DNA of 64,000 bases, taken from positions 620,001 through 684,000 of the forward strand of contig CAVVGT010000016.1 of NCBI GenBank assembly GCA_963747775.1. The letters run 5' to 3'. Shown here piece by piece: positions 52,597-59,680 of this stretch; position 1 is the first letter of the stretch, and each line of letters opens with the position of its first letter. This stretch comes from JAGVSZ01 sp963747775. Its GTDB lineage: Bacteria; Pseudomonadota; Gammaproteobacteria; Burkholderiales; SG8-39. The notes below the pieces were generated by a model. That model searched no databases. It worked only from the letters and a program-made list of their open reading frames with translations, and was not told the origin of the DNA. Made by a program: the position numbers and the translations under genes.

Positions 52597-53378
52597 CAGC
52601 TCGCGAGCCGCCGCCGGATCAGGACGAGTGCGGCGTAGAAGCCGGCTACCGTGTAGGCAACGAGCACCGCGACGTGCAGCAGGATTGCGGACGGCAGCTC
52701 GCCGGCGAGCAGCGGCCGCACCAGCTCGGTCGCGTGGACGAGCGGCAGCGCGTGCGCGATCGCCTGCATCGCGGACGGCAGCTGCTCGATCGGGAAGAAC
52801 ACGCCCGACACCATCGCCATCGGCGTGATCACGAGCGTGAAGTAGTAGCTGAAGAAGTCGTAGGAGGGCGACAGCGCGGTGATGACGAGCCCGAGCGCCC
52901 CGAAGCACAGGCCCATGAGCGGCACGACGGCGAGCGCGAGGAGCGCCGTCGGCATCGTCACCAGGCCGAGCGCCCAGATCACGAGGAAGATGGCGAGCCC
53001 GGAGAGGAAGCTCTTGGCCGCCGCCCAGACGAGCTCCGCGAGCACGACGTCGTCGAGCGCGACCGGCGCGTTGACGATCGCGTCCCAGGTCTTCTGCACG
53101 TGCATGCGCGAGAAGGCGGAGTAGAGCGCCTCGAAGGTAGCGGTGTTCATCGTCGAGAAGCACACCGTGCCGGCCGCGAGGAAGGCGATGTACGGCTTGC
53201 CGCCGATCTCGGGCATGAGCGCGCCGAGACCGTAGCCGAGGCCGAGCATGTAGATCGTCGGGTCGGCGAGGTTGAACAGCACCGACGGCACCGCGAGCTT
53301 GCGCCAGACGAGGAAGTTGCGCCGCCAGACCGGCACGAACCGGCGGCTGAGGCGCGGGAGGGCGTAGGCGGTGGTCAT
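52596..53378 (-). CDS. ABC-2 type permease (NodJ-like)
   Basis: A 260-residue membrane protein with six predicted helices. Seen are FVPVWRRNFLVWRKLA, GLGYGLGALMPEI, and the C-terminal MAMVSGVFFPIEQLP typical of NodJ/DRA-type exporters. The ATPase partner (NodI type) is normally the gene directly upstream; here it lies at 57730, beyond 4.35 kb of unrelated genes. The permease may still be expressed from within the insert, but co-transcription with its ATPase is doubtful. Confidence 0.92.
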   Translation of the reverse strand: MTTAYALPRLSRRFVPVWRRNFLVWRKLAVPSVLFNLADPTIYMLGLGYGLGALMPEIGGKPYIAFLAAGTVCFSTMNTATFEALYSAFSRMHVQKTWDAIVNAPVALDDVVLAELVWAAAKSFLSGLAIFLVIWALGLVTMPTALLALAVVPLMGLCFGALGLVITALSPSYDFFSYYFTLVITPMAMVSGVFFPIEQLPSAMQAIAHALPLVHATELVRPLLAGELPSAILLHVAVLVAYTVAGFYAALVLIRRRLAS

Positions 53379-53504
53379 GCGGGACTCCAGAAGGATTCGG
53401 TCGCGGTCGCTCGGGGCGCGAGCGCGGTGCTGCGTTCCGCTCGGATTCTTTGCGTCCCCGCAGAGGATCGTGTTAGGTCGGACGATGGTCTACAGCGATG
53501 CCAG

Positions 53505-53716
53505 TCAGCCGCCGACGCGTACGAGCGTGCGTCGCGCGAGCGGCGCCAGAGCCGACACAAGCTGCGGAATCAGCGGTCGAATATCCTGGATCCTGTTGGT
53601 CTTTGGTCGCCATTCTTGAGGCTAGACCATCCCATCTCCTGGACCGTGCGAACCTCATGACCGGGGAGTTCGGACTGCAGCTCCTTCGGCAGGGACTCGT
53701 CAAGCAGGATGCGCAT
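53505..53716 (-). pseudogene. DUF5615 PIN-like toxin with internal deletion and frameshift
   Basis: The start MRILLDESLPKELQSELPGH and EVRTVQEMGWSSLKNGD match DUF5615 proteins, and this frame stops at 53570. In another frame the sequence continues TNRIQDIRPLIPQLVSALAP and RRTLVRVGG to a TGA at 53505, which is the usual C-terminus (SNRLxDLxPLVPxLLxAL...VRVG). The middle, including the FDVxVTxDxN catalytic segment, is gone. The gene overlaps the DUF433 stop by 17 nt, the normal antitoxin-toxin layout. Confidence 0.75.
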
Positions 53717-53918
53717 CCGGCGCAAGCGCCTCGCGCGCCATCTCCAGCGCAGCGATCGCCTGTTCCCGACCCACAGAGGGAAACGACCGCAGGAAATCGT
53801 CCAGCGAATCACCCGCCTCGAGGCAATCGAACAGATTCTTGACGGGTACGCGCGTGCCGACGAAAACCGGCACCCCGCCCTGAATTTCGGGGTCCCTATG
53901 AATCACATGCCGTGACAT
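53700..53918 (-). CDS. DUF433 family antitoxin
   Basis: A 72-residue protein with the DUF433 core: HRDPEIQGGVPVFVGTRVPV, KNLFDCLEAGDSLDDFLRSFPSV and REQAIAALEMA, a small helix-turn-helix domain. DUF433 proteins pair with DUF5615 PIN-like toxins. GAGGTGAC lies before the ATG. Here the toxin is broken, so the antitoxin appears orphaned. Confidence 0.88.
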   Translation of the reverse strand: MSRHVIHRDPEIQGGVPVFVGTRVPVKNLFDCLEAGDSLDDFLRSFPSVGREQAIAALEMAREALAPDAHPA

Positions 53919-54025
53919 GCGCAAGTCACCTCGAGTGGCTGTCCACAAATGATACGCCGAGGCCCCGCCTCCGGCGACTGGTACGGTTTCAGGGGCGCGG
54001 GTGGGCATGACTCGGGTCTCTTCGG

Positions 54026-54634
54026 TCAGGCGGGGTGCGCCGGCGCCTTGATCGCGATGAGCACCACGTGATGCAGCGGGTACTGGTCCCGCTCGACGAG
54101 CAGGGGCACGCAGTCGTAATCGCGCAGCAACTGGAGGAGCGCGACCTCCGACAGCGACGAGTAGCCGAACTCGTGGCCGTGCATCGTGCCGACGATCTCG
54201 CCGTCGATTCCGCCCGCGGTGAACAGGAGCACCCCGCCGTCCGCGAGGCACCCACACAATTTGCCGAGCACGAGCGTATGCGACGCGTACGGCAGGTGGA
54301 AGATGCTGTCCCAGGCAAGGACGAGGTCGAAGGAACGGGGCGGCGTCCATTCGGTGATGTCGTCGTGGACGAACTCGGCCGCTGGGTGTCGCGCGCTTGC
54401 GAGGTCGAGCATGCCGCGCGACGCGTCGATGCCGGTGACCTGGAATCCGGCCTTCAGCAGCCGGTCGATCATGCGCCCGCCCGATCCGCAGCCGACGTCC
54501 AGCGCGGTACGGCGCGTTTTGCAGAAGGCGATCGCGCGCTCGAGGAAGCTCACGCCGTAGGTCGATTCGCGCAGGTCGGCGTCGACCTGTGCGGCGACGG
54601 CGTCGTAGCGGCGGCCGGTTTCGCGGGGGTGCAC
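54026..54634 (-). CDS. Class I SAM-dependent methyltransferase
   Basis: A 202-residue protein starting at GTG. Motif I is TALDVGCGSGGRMID, followed by VTGIDASRGMLDLA and VHDDITEW; the later part ends in HHVVLIAIKAP. Substrate unknown. It lies 12 nt after the VOC remnant and belongs to the accessory segment between the two ABC genes. GC content looks as high as the chromosome, unlike the cassettes further up. Confidence 0.85.
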   Translation of the reverse strand: MHPRETGRRYDAVAAQVDADLRESTYGVSFLERAIAFCKTRRTALDVGCGSGGRMIDRLLKAGFQVTGIDASRGMLDLASARHPAAEFVHDDITEWTPPRSFDLVLAWDSIFHLPYASHTLVLGKLCGCLADGGVLLFTAGGIDGEIVGTMHGHEFGYSSLSEVALLQLLRDYDCVPLLVERDQYPLHHVVLIAIKAPAHPA

Positions 54635-54646
54635 GGGGTGCGAGCG

Positions 54647-54775
54647 CTAGACGGACTGCCGGGCGTAGCTGACCGTCAGCGCTTCCCACACGTGGCCGTC
54701 GGGCTCGTTCCAGTACACGATCCACCCACCGTGGTGCGTGTTGACCTGCATGTCAACCGGGCCGTGCGGCGCGCC
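54647..54775 (-). pseudogene. VOC/glyoxalase family C-terminal fragment
   Basis: In frame directly after the GFA gene's stop codon the sequence reads APHGPVDMQVNTHHGGWIVY then WNEPDGHVWEALTVSYARQ and a TAG at 54647. This is the end of a vicinal-oxygen-chelate protein, including the C-terminal metal-ligand Glu (VWEALT). No start codon or N-terminal half is present here, and none is seen at the far end of the accessory segment. The break coincides with the TAA of the GFA gene (CGTTAAGGC). Confidence 0.7.
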
Positions 54776-55150
54776 TTAACGAAGGGTACTGACTGATGCC
54801 GCCCAGTTCTGCCCGTCAAACTTCACTATCTCGCAGCCGAGGCTCGCGAGATCGACGCCGTCGAGGCAACGCACGTTCACCGTGTACAGATTGGGAGCGG
54901 CTCGAGGACGAGTGAACGTGTGGATGCCGCAAACGGTGCAGAAGTGGTGCTTGGCCGCCATCGTTCCAAACTGGTAGGCGCCGAGATGGTCGCTGCCGGA
55001 AAGAAGGCGGAAGTTCTCGGGCGGCACTCGGAGGTGCAAGATCCCTTTCTTCGAACAGATCGAGCAGTTGCACTCCGTGACGCGATCGATCACGGCGTCA
55101 ATTTCGAATCGAACTCGACCACAGTGACAACTCCCGATGTAGCGCGGCAT
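54776..55150 (-). CDS. GFA/CENP-V family zinc protein
   Basis: A 124-residue protein related to glutathione-dependent formaldehyde-activating enzyme. Zinc ligands: CHC at 8-10, ECNCSICSKKG around 27-32, and CTVCG near 82. The start at 55150 (MPRYIGSCHCG) is chosen for family fit; the frame extends upstream into attC3. It is probably the fourth gene of the cassette run, but no attC follows it; it ends against the VOC fragment. Confidence 0.86.
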   Translation of the reverse strand: MPRYIGSCHCGRVRFEIDAVIDRVTECNCSICSKKGILHLRVPPENFRLLSGSDHLGAYQFGTMAAKHHFCTVCGIHTFTRPRAAPNLYTVNVRCLDGVDLASLGCEIVKFDGQNWAASVSTLR

Positions 55151-55158
55151 CGCCGTGT

Positions 55159-55221
55159 GCCCTATATGGTGCAAGCTCAGGCGCGCCGCGTGGCGGCGTC
55201 GCCTGCAGCGACGCGTTGGGC
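55159..55221 (-). repeat. Putative attC site 3 (degenerate)
   Basis: Read in gene direction, GCCCAAC (55215-55221) opens the site 8 nt after the membrane-protein stop. A palindrome follows in which CAGGCG pairs with CGCCTG and GCCGC with GCGGC around GTG, with unpaired bases. The far box reads ATAGGGC at 55159-55165, where GTTxGGC is expected, so the crossover triplet is lost. The first box does not complement the first bases of its own cassette. Cassette attC by position and form, probably decayed. Confidence 0.5.
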
Positions 55222-55229
55222 AGCGCCCG

Positions 55230-55640
55230 TCAAAATCGTGGCCATGGGTCAGCAAGCCATGACTGCGCGATGCGCTGGTACGTAGCGGCTAGGGCTGGGT
55301 CTGGGCAAGGCAGCTCGCGAGCCCGTTTCTCGACCTTTCGAAGGGAGAGAGCCGACCACACGACAAGACCGTTGAGGAGCAGAAACGTCACGAAACCGAA
55401 GAGAGGATCGTGTTTGATCAATTGGGCGCTTAGAGCCATGCCTAAGAGGAAGGCGGCGATGAAAGGGAATACCGCTTTCATGTTGCGCCGTGCCAGGTTC
55501 CCGAAATCTTCAATGCTTGCAAGATCCACAATTGTTGCGTGCCTCGCCAGAAATCGAACCGTCTCCAGTCGAAAATAGATGTTGAGTGCAATGATGATGG
55601 TGTACAGCGCGATTCCGACGATTCCGATGACGATGGTCAT
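55230..55640 (-). CDS. Cassette-borne small membrane protein, unknown function
   Basis: A 136-residue protein with an N-terminal membrane helix (IVIGIVGIALYTIIIALNIY), a charged middle, two further hydrophobic helices (AVFPFIAAFLLGMAL and GFVTFLLLNGLVVWSAL) and a short polar tail. I do not recognise a family. It fills the interval between attC2 and attC3 exactly, with the start 16 nt from the attC2 R' box. Base composition is clearly lower in GC than the surrounding chromosome. Confidence 0.75.
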   Translation of the reverse strand: MTIVIGIVGIALYTIIIALNIYFRLETVRFLARHATIVDLASIEDFGNLARRNMKAVFPFIAAFLLGMALSAQLIKHDPLFGFVTFLLLNGLVVWSALSLRKVEKRARELPCPDPALAATYQRIAQSWLADPWPRF

Positions 55641-55656
55641 GGTGACGCCAAACGTA

Positions 55657-55715
55657 GAGTAACCGGCGCTGCGCAGCCCTATTGCGCAGCGTCCGGTTGA
55701 CCGCGGGGTTATGCC
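55657..55715 (-). repeat. Integron attC site 2
   Basis: In gene direction: R'' GGCATAAC (55708-55715) and R' GTTACTC (55657-55663). Between them AACCGG pairs with CCGGTT and CGCTGCGCA with TGCGCAGCG, separated by one extrahelical base, with a 7-nt loop. R'' is the exact complement of the first bases of its own cassette (G-TTATGCC at attC1), as required for a circularised cassette. The methyltransferase stop TAA lies inside R'', as is common. Confidence 0.82.
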
Positions 55716-56551
55716 TCAGACCTCGCTATCATGCGCACGCCGCCAAGCTTGCCGGCCACAAAAAGACCGACGAAATGACTGTAGGCACGGTCATATTCCA
55801 GAAAGCGCGCCTCGCCAAACTTAGCGATCGTTGTATCGCGCAAGGAGCGGTACATCGCCAAGCGATCGACGAGGATGCGTTTCCAATCTTCCGACAGATC
55901 GTCCCGCAGTTCGACCCGACAGCCGTTCGTTGTCAGCAATTTCTCATATTGGTCAGCCGAAGCGACGCCTGGTGCGTGCATTTCCGTAGCAAGGCGATCT
56001 TCCTCGCCACGCGTCAATTGATCCCTCAGGACGATGTCGGTGAACGCGATGGTCCCGGCCGGCTTCACGACGCGAACACACTGCTGAATGAGAGCCGTCT
56101 TATCGGGGATGTGTAGCCACGACTCCTGGCCGATTAGCACGTCGTATCGTGCATCTGGTAGCGGCATGGCAGTAGCGTCACCACGAATAAAGTCAACAAC
56201 GTGATCAAGCCCGACACGCCGTGTTAGACGCTTGGCGGCCTCAACACGACTCTCGGTGAAGTCGAGTCCGGTAACGCGACAGCCGTGCCGGTAAGCGATC
56301 CAGCGCGCCGGCCCTCCCATGCCGCTGCATACATCGAGTACATGGTGTTCGCGGCGAATGCCGGCCTTGTCGGCCAGGATGTCAACCACCTGCACTCCGC
56401 CATAGTGGTCTTGATCGAAGTCCTTTAAGTCATCCTCAGTGAGTGTGTCGAGATTGGTGCCGCGAGCGGAAAGCTTCGCGAGGATTTCATCCTCGTTGAT
56501 CGGATGGGTGTCAAAAAACTGGATAACGCCAGCCTTTTGGCCGGTGCTCAT
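55709..56551 (-). CDS. Cassette-borne SAM methyltransferase (sarcosine/phosphoethanolamine-type)
   Basis: A 280-residue class I methyltransferase. HYGGVQVVDILADKAGI precedes motif I VLDVCSGMGGPARWIA; VTGLDFTESRVEAAKRL, FIRGDATAMPLPD and QESWLHIPDK follow, a pattern shared with glycine/sarcosine and phosphoethanolamine N-methyltransferases. It starts 18 nt after attC1 and its TAA sits in attC2, so it is a complete gene cassette. GC content is visibly below the chromosomal level. Confidence 0.87.
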   Translation of the reverse strand: MSTGQKAGVIQFFDTHPINEDEILAKLSARGTNLDTLTEDDLKDFDQDHYGGVQVVDILADKAGIRREHHVLDVCSGMGGPARWIAYRHGCRVTGLDFTESRVEAAKRLTRRVGLDHVVDFIRGDATAMPLPDARYDVLIGQESWLHIPDKTALIQQCVRVVKPAGTIAFTDIVLRDQLTRGEEDRLATEMHAPGVASADQYEKLLTTNGCRVELRDDLSEDWKRILVDRLAMYRSLRDTTIAKFGEARFLEYDRAYSHFVGLFVAGKLGGVRMIARSEA

Positions 56552-56568
56552 CGCGTCACCTTTCTTGA

Positions 56569-56647
56569 GGCATAACGTTGCGGTTGACCCGCCCGTGCAG
56601 GCGGGCGAAGCCCGCCGGAACGGGTCGGGTCAACCGCGGGTTAGAGC
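56569..56647 (-). repeat. Integron attC site 1
   Basis: In gene direction: R'' GCTCTAAC (56640-56647) and R' GTTATGCC (56569-56576). GCGGTTGACCC pairs with GGGTCAACCGC (11 bp), then CCCG pairs with CGGG after extrahelical bases, with an inner GGCGGGC/GCCCGCC stem. R'' is the exact complement of the GTTAGAGC box at 57519-57526 that opens its cassette. This reciprocal match is the hallmark of an integron cassette. Confidence 0.88.
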
Positions 56648-56671
56648 CTGGTGCTGAGGGCATGGTGTGCT

Positions 56672-57475
56672 CTAGTGAGCGAGAAACTCATCTAGCCATC
56701 TACGCGTCCGCTCGAAGGAGTCTCGAGCCGCTTCGGGATCGTAAGCCATTGCGTGTCCCGCCACTACGCGATAGGGCGCGTCGAAGTCGAAAGCGTGAAG
56801 TGCTTGCGGATAGAAGACGAATACGGCGCGCACGCTTTGCTTCCCTGCAGTGCTATTGCGGATCTGCATGTCGTAATCTTTGCACCAAATCGCGGGTGTC
56901 CAAGTGTCCCTTTCTGCTCCGAACACCAAGATTGGGATACTGGGGTTTTCCGGCTCACCTCGACGATCACAAGCTGGGTAATAGGCAATTGCGGTCCGGA
57001 GGCCCGCGAGCGCCATTCCCGAAGCCGGCTGAGCGGCCTTAACTGCGACGTTACCCCCATGCGAGAACCCAATCACGGCGGCCCGAGTAACGTCTAAGCG
57101 CGGATGATCGCGGAAGTAGATCAACGCGCCCTTAAGGTCCTCCAGACGGTCGGACGATGTAACACGTCCTGGCATTGTGCAGACCGATCTGAAGCCGCGC
57201 GGCCCAAAGCTGTCAATCACGACAGCTGCGTATCCCCAGCCATTCAGTCGCCGAGCCCAATTGAACTCATGAGGGCTCACCCCGTCGCAATGATGCATCA
57301 CGAAAACGACTGGGTATCTAGCGCTATCGCCTGGCAAATAGACGTCAGCGGTTGGGCGTACACCGGTAGTTTCGCCGGCCGGTCCCTTGGCAGAGAAGGT
57401 ATGAGTCTGGGCGCATCCGGTAAGCAGGTAGACGAATACGGCAGCGTACGTGAACAAGCGCGCAAACCGTGACAT
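56672..57475 (-). CDS. Cassette-borne lipoprotein of the dienelactone hydrolase family
   Basis: A 267-residue alpha/beta hydrolase with a lipoprotein signal (AAVFVYLLTGC, Cys21). The nucleophile is S138 in VIGFSHGGNVA; FGAERDTWTPA gives the likely acid and LHAFDF the His. PVVFVMHHCDGVSPHEFNWA matches the DLH family. AGGGGAG lies 8 nt before the ATG. The first complete cassette of the run, 25 nt from attC1. Confidence 0.88.
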   Translation of the reverse strand: MSRFARLFTYAAVFVYLLTGCAQTHTFSAKGPAGETTGVRPTADVYLPGDSARYPVVFVMHHCDGVSPHEFNWARRLNGWGYAAVVIDSFGPRGFRSVCTMPGRVTSSDRLEDLKGALIYFRDHPRLDVTRAAVIGFSHGGNVAVKAAQPASGMALAGLRTAIAYYPACDRRGEPENPSIPILVFGAERDTWTPAIWCKDYDMQIRNSTAGKQSVRAVFVFYPQALHAFDFDAPYRVVAGHAMAYDPEAARDSFERTRRWLDEFLAH

Positions 57476-57518
57476 GGTCAACTCCCCTGGACTCTTGATT
57501 CGCGTGAGAACAGAGCAG

Positions 57519-57526
57519 GCTCTAAC
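57519..57526 (-). other. Left boundary of cassette run (R' core site)
   Basis: GTTAGAGC in gene direction, preceded by AAATCTA. It is the recombination core at which the first cassette begins. The next 200 bp toward the ABC ATPase gene hold no gene and no obvious second attC palindrome; they could contain an attI or be the ancestral flank. No integrase gene is present in the window. Confidence 0.65.
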
Positions 57527-57729
57527 TAGATTTCGACACCATAAATTCTGGGCCAAACGCACCACGCCCCACGCAAGATCTTTCGGCAAAACCTGACCTT
57601 GCACTCATAAACCGCCCCCTAAATCCCCCGGCAAGCGCACCTCGGCCGCATGGCTTGAAGATGGCAAGCCGACAGCATGTCCCAGAGTCCGTTTGCACAC
57701 CGCAGCATCATCCGACCGAGTACGACCGA

Positions 57730-58656
57730 TCAGTCCCTGAGCTCCCGCCCGGTCAACTTCAGGAACACGTCTTCGAGGTTCGCCGGCCGGTGAAGGTATC
57801 GTAGCCCCGCCTGCCGCTCGAGGTGCGCGAGCAGCGGCGCCGCGTCGCGCACGTAGCAGAACGCCGTGTCCCCCGCGCGCTCGATCCGCGCTGCCAGCGC
57901 GCGCGCCTCGCCCTCGCTCCACCCGTCCAACCCATCGCCGTGCACCTCGACCACGTGCGGCTCGATCTGCGCGGCGATCAGTTCCCGCGGGCTGCCCTCG
58001 GCGATGAACCGGCCGCGGTCCATGACGACGAGCCGGGTGCAGAGGCGCTCCGCTTCCTCCATGAAGTGCGACGTCAGAAGGATCGTCTTGCCGCGCGCGA
58101 GCAGCTGTTTCAGCCGGTCCCACATCACGTGCCGCGCCTGCGGGTCGAGGCCGGTGGTCGGCTCGTCGAGCACGAGAAAATCCGGGTCGTTCACGAGCGC
58201 CCGCGCGAGCGTCAGCCGCCGCCGCATCCCGCCCGACAGCGTCTGGATGCGCGACTCCGCCCGGCTCGCGAGGCCCGCGAACTCGAGCAGCTCCGGCAGA
58301 CGCGCGCGGATCGTCTCGTCGGCCAGCCCGAAATACCGGCCGTAGACGACGAGGTTCTCGGTGACCGTGAAGTCGGGATCGAGATTGTCGAACTGCGGCA
58401 CCACGCCCACCGCACGCCGCGCGCTGCGGGCGCGGCGCGGCACGGGCTCGCCCATCAGCTCGATCGTCCCGCCGTCGGGCTCGATCAGGCCGAGCGCGAG
58501 GCGCAGCGTCGTCGTCTTGCCCGCGCCGTTCGGCCCGAGCAGGCCGAAGCACTCGCCGCGCCCGATGTCGAAGGAGACGCCGGCGACGACTTCGGCGTCG
58601 CCGTAGTGTTTGCGCAGATCGGCAACGCGCAGGACCGGCGCGGCTAGGGGCGCCAC
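57730..58656 (-). CDS. ABC transporter ATP-binding protein (NodI-like)
   Basis: A 308-residue ATPase. Walker A GPNGAGKT at 41-48, Q-loop VVPQFDNLDPDFTV, signature LSGGMRRRL near 142, Walker B FLVLDEPTTGLDP near 163 and H-loop LTSHFMEEAE. The GTG at 58656 gives the family N-terminus and overlaps the hydrolase stop by 13 nt. Its permease partner is most likely the gene at 52596, now separated by the accessory segment. Confidence 0.93.
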   Translation of the reverse strand: MAPLAAPVLRVADLRKHYGDAEVVAGVSFDIGRGECFGLLGPNGAGKTTTLRLALGLIEPDGGTIELMGEPVPRRARSARRAVGVVPQFDNLDPDFTVTENLVVYGRYFGLADETIRARLPELLEFAGLASRAESRIQTLSGGMRRRLTLARALVNDPDFLVLDEPTTGLDPQARHVMWDRLKQLLARGKTILLTSHFMEEAERLCTRLVVMDRGRFIAEGSPRELIAAQIEPHVVEVHGDGLDGWSEGEARALAARIERAGDTAFCYVRDAAPLLAHLERQAGLRYLHRPANLEDVFLKLTGRELRD

Positions 58657-59300
58657 TGGTTCTTTACGATCTTCCGCAGCACCTGCAGCCGCCGGTGGAA
58701 GAAGTGATCGGCGCCGGGAACGAGCACGATCGGCAGCTCCTGCGGGCGCGCCCACTCCAGCACGTTCGCGAGCGGCGCGGTCTCGTCGAGCTCGCCGTGG
58801 ATGACGATCGTGTCCTCCGGCACGGCGCCGGGCAGGTAGGTGCGCCCGCCGGTCACCAGCCCGTTCGGCATGCCGACCAGCACCATGCGCTCGACCGGGA
58901 TGCGCGCCGCGACGCGCGTCTGCACGTAGGCGCCGAAGGAGAAGCCCGCGAGCGCGACCGGCAGCGGCCCGAAGCGGCCCTGCGCCCACTCGATCACCGC
59001 AACGAGATCGTCGGTCTCGCCGACGCCGTGATCGTGCGTGCCCGCGCTCGCGCCGACGCCGCGGAAGTTGGGCCGGAGCGCGATGTAGCCAAGGTCGGCA
59101 AAGATGCGCGCAAGCGTTTGCGCGACCTTGTTGTCGAGCGTGCCGCCGAACAGCGGGTGCGGATGCGCGACCAGCCCGAGGCCGCGCGCCGGCTCGTCGG
59201 CGCCCTCGCTCGGGAACACCGAGGGGTGGTCGATGACGACCTCGATCTCCCCGGCCGGGCCGTCGACGGCGAGCCGCTCCGGCGGCCGCCGCACGCTCAT
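58644..59300 (-). CDS. Alpha/beta hydrolase
   Basis: A 218-residue protein of the small YuaR/AHL-type hydrolase group: LVAHPHPLFGGTLDNKV, LRPNFRGVGASAG, nucleophile S121 in AGFSFGAYVQ, IHGELDETAP (Asp) and PGADHFFHRRL (His). Substrate unknown. Overlaps the ferredoxin gene by 4 nt and the ABC ATPase gene by 13 nt, forming one operon. Confidence 0.9.
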   Translation of the reverse strand: MSVRRPPERLAVDGPAGEIEVVIDHPSVFPSEGADEPARGLGLVAHPHPLFGGTLDNKVAQTLARIFADLGYIALRPNFRGVGASAGTHDHGVGETDDLVAVIEWAQGRFGPLPVALAGFSFGAYVQTRVAARIPVERMVLVGMPNGLVTGGRTYLPGAVPEDTIVIHGELDETAPLANVLEWARPQELPIVLVPGADHFFHRRLQVLRKIVKNQWRP

Positions 59301-59605
59301 ATGCGCAGGCGCTCGACGACGCGACCGTGCTTGAGATGCTCCTCGACGATCTCGTCGATGTCCGACTTGTCGACGTACGTGTACCAGACCTCATCCGGGT
59401 ACACGACGATCACCGGTCCCTCGTCGCAGCGGTCCAGGCACCCGGCCTTGTTCACGCGCACCTTTCCCTTGCCCGCGAGGCCCAGCGCCTTGACGCGGTT
59501 CTTGGCGTAGTCGCGCAGTTCGTCGGCCTTGTGGTTCTGGCAGCAGTTCTCGCCTGGCTCGCGCTGGTTGCAGCAGAAGAAAACGTGGTGCTTGTAGTAG
59601 CTCAT
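59297..59605 (-). CDS. Thioredoxin-like 2Fe-2S ferredoxin
   Basis: A 102-residue protein of the Shethna/thioredoxin-like ferredoxin family. HHVFFCCNQREPGENCC gives Cys at 11, 12, 21 and 22, and VNKAGCLDRCDEGP gives C56 and C60. The remainder (VIVVYPDEVWYTYV) is typical. First gene of a minus-strand operon with the hydrolase and the ABC ATPase; it diverges from the queC-like gene. Confidence 0.92.
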   Translation of the reverse strand: MSYYKHHVFFCCNQREPGENCCQNHKADELRDYAKNRVKALGLAGKGKVRVNKAGCLDRCDEGPVIVVYPDEVWYTYVDKSDIDEIVEEHLKHGRVVERLRI

Positions 59606-59674
59606 CGGAGACCGGGTCCCGCGGGAGGCGGCAACGGGACGATTCTACAGGGCCGTCGCCGCCGCGCGGCGTGC

Positions 59675-59680
59675 TAGGCT
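59675..59680 (+). promoter_or_regulatory. Putative -10 box of queC-like gene
   Basis: TAGGCT ends 6 nt before the ATG at 59687, again suggesting a leaderless or nearly leaderless transcript. No Shine-Dalgarno motif fits before the ATG. Confidence 0.3.

Larger units (their letters stand above)
55159..57526 (-). mobile_element. Integron cassette run without integrase in view (CALIN-like)
   Basis: Three genes in one orientation, each ending at an attC-like palindrome, with lower GC than the chromosome and short gaps: dienelactone hydrolase-attC1, methyltransferase-attC2, membrane protein-attC3; the GFA gene may be a fourth cassette that has lost its attC. Cassette ends match by core-site complementarity for the first two. 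No intI is seen within 55 kb on one side and 6.5 kb on the other. Confidence 0.8.

Noticed and set aside
53472..53479. GTTAGGTC near the permease start, a possible attC core site.
   Set aside because: No L-box palindrome or partner core site could be found in the next 100 bases.
54740..54757. GTTGACCTGCATGTCAAC hairpin as a possible attC near the GFA gene.
   Set aside because: It lies inside the coding sequence of the VOC fragment (VDMQVN) and lacks R boxes.
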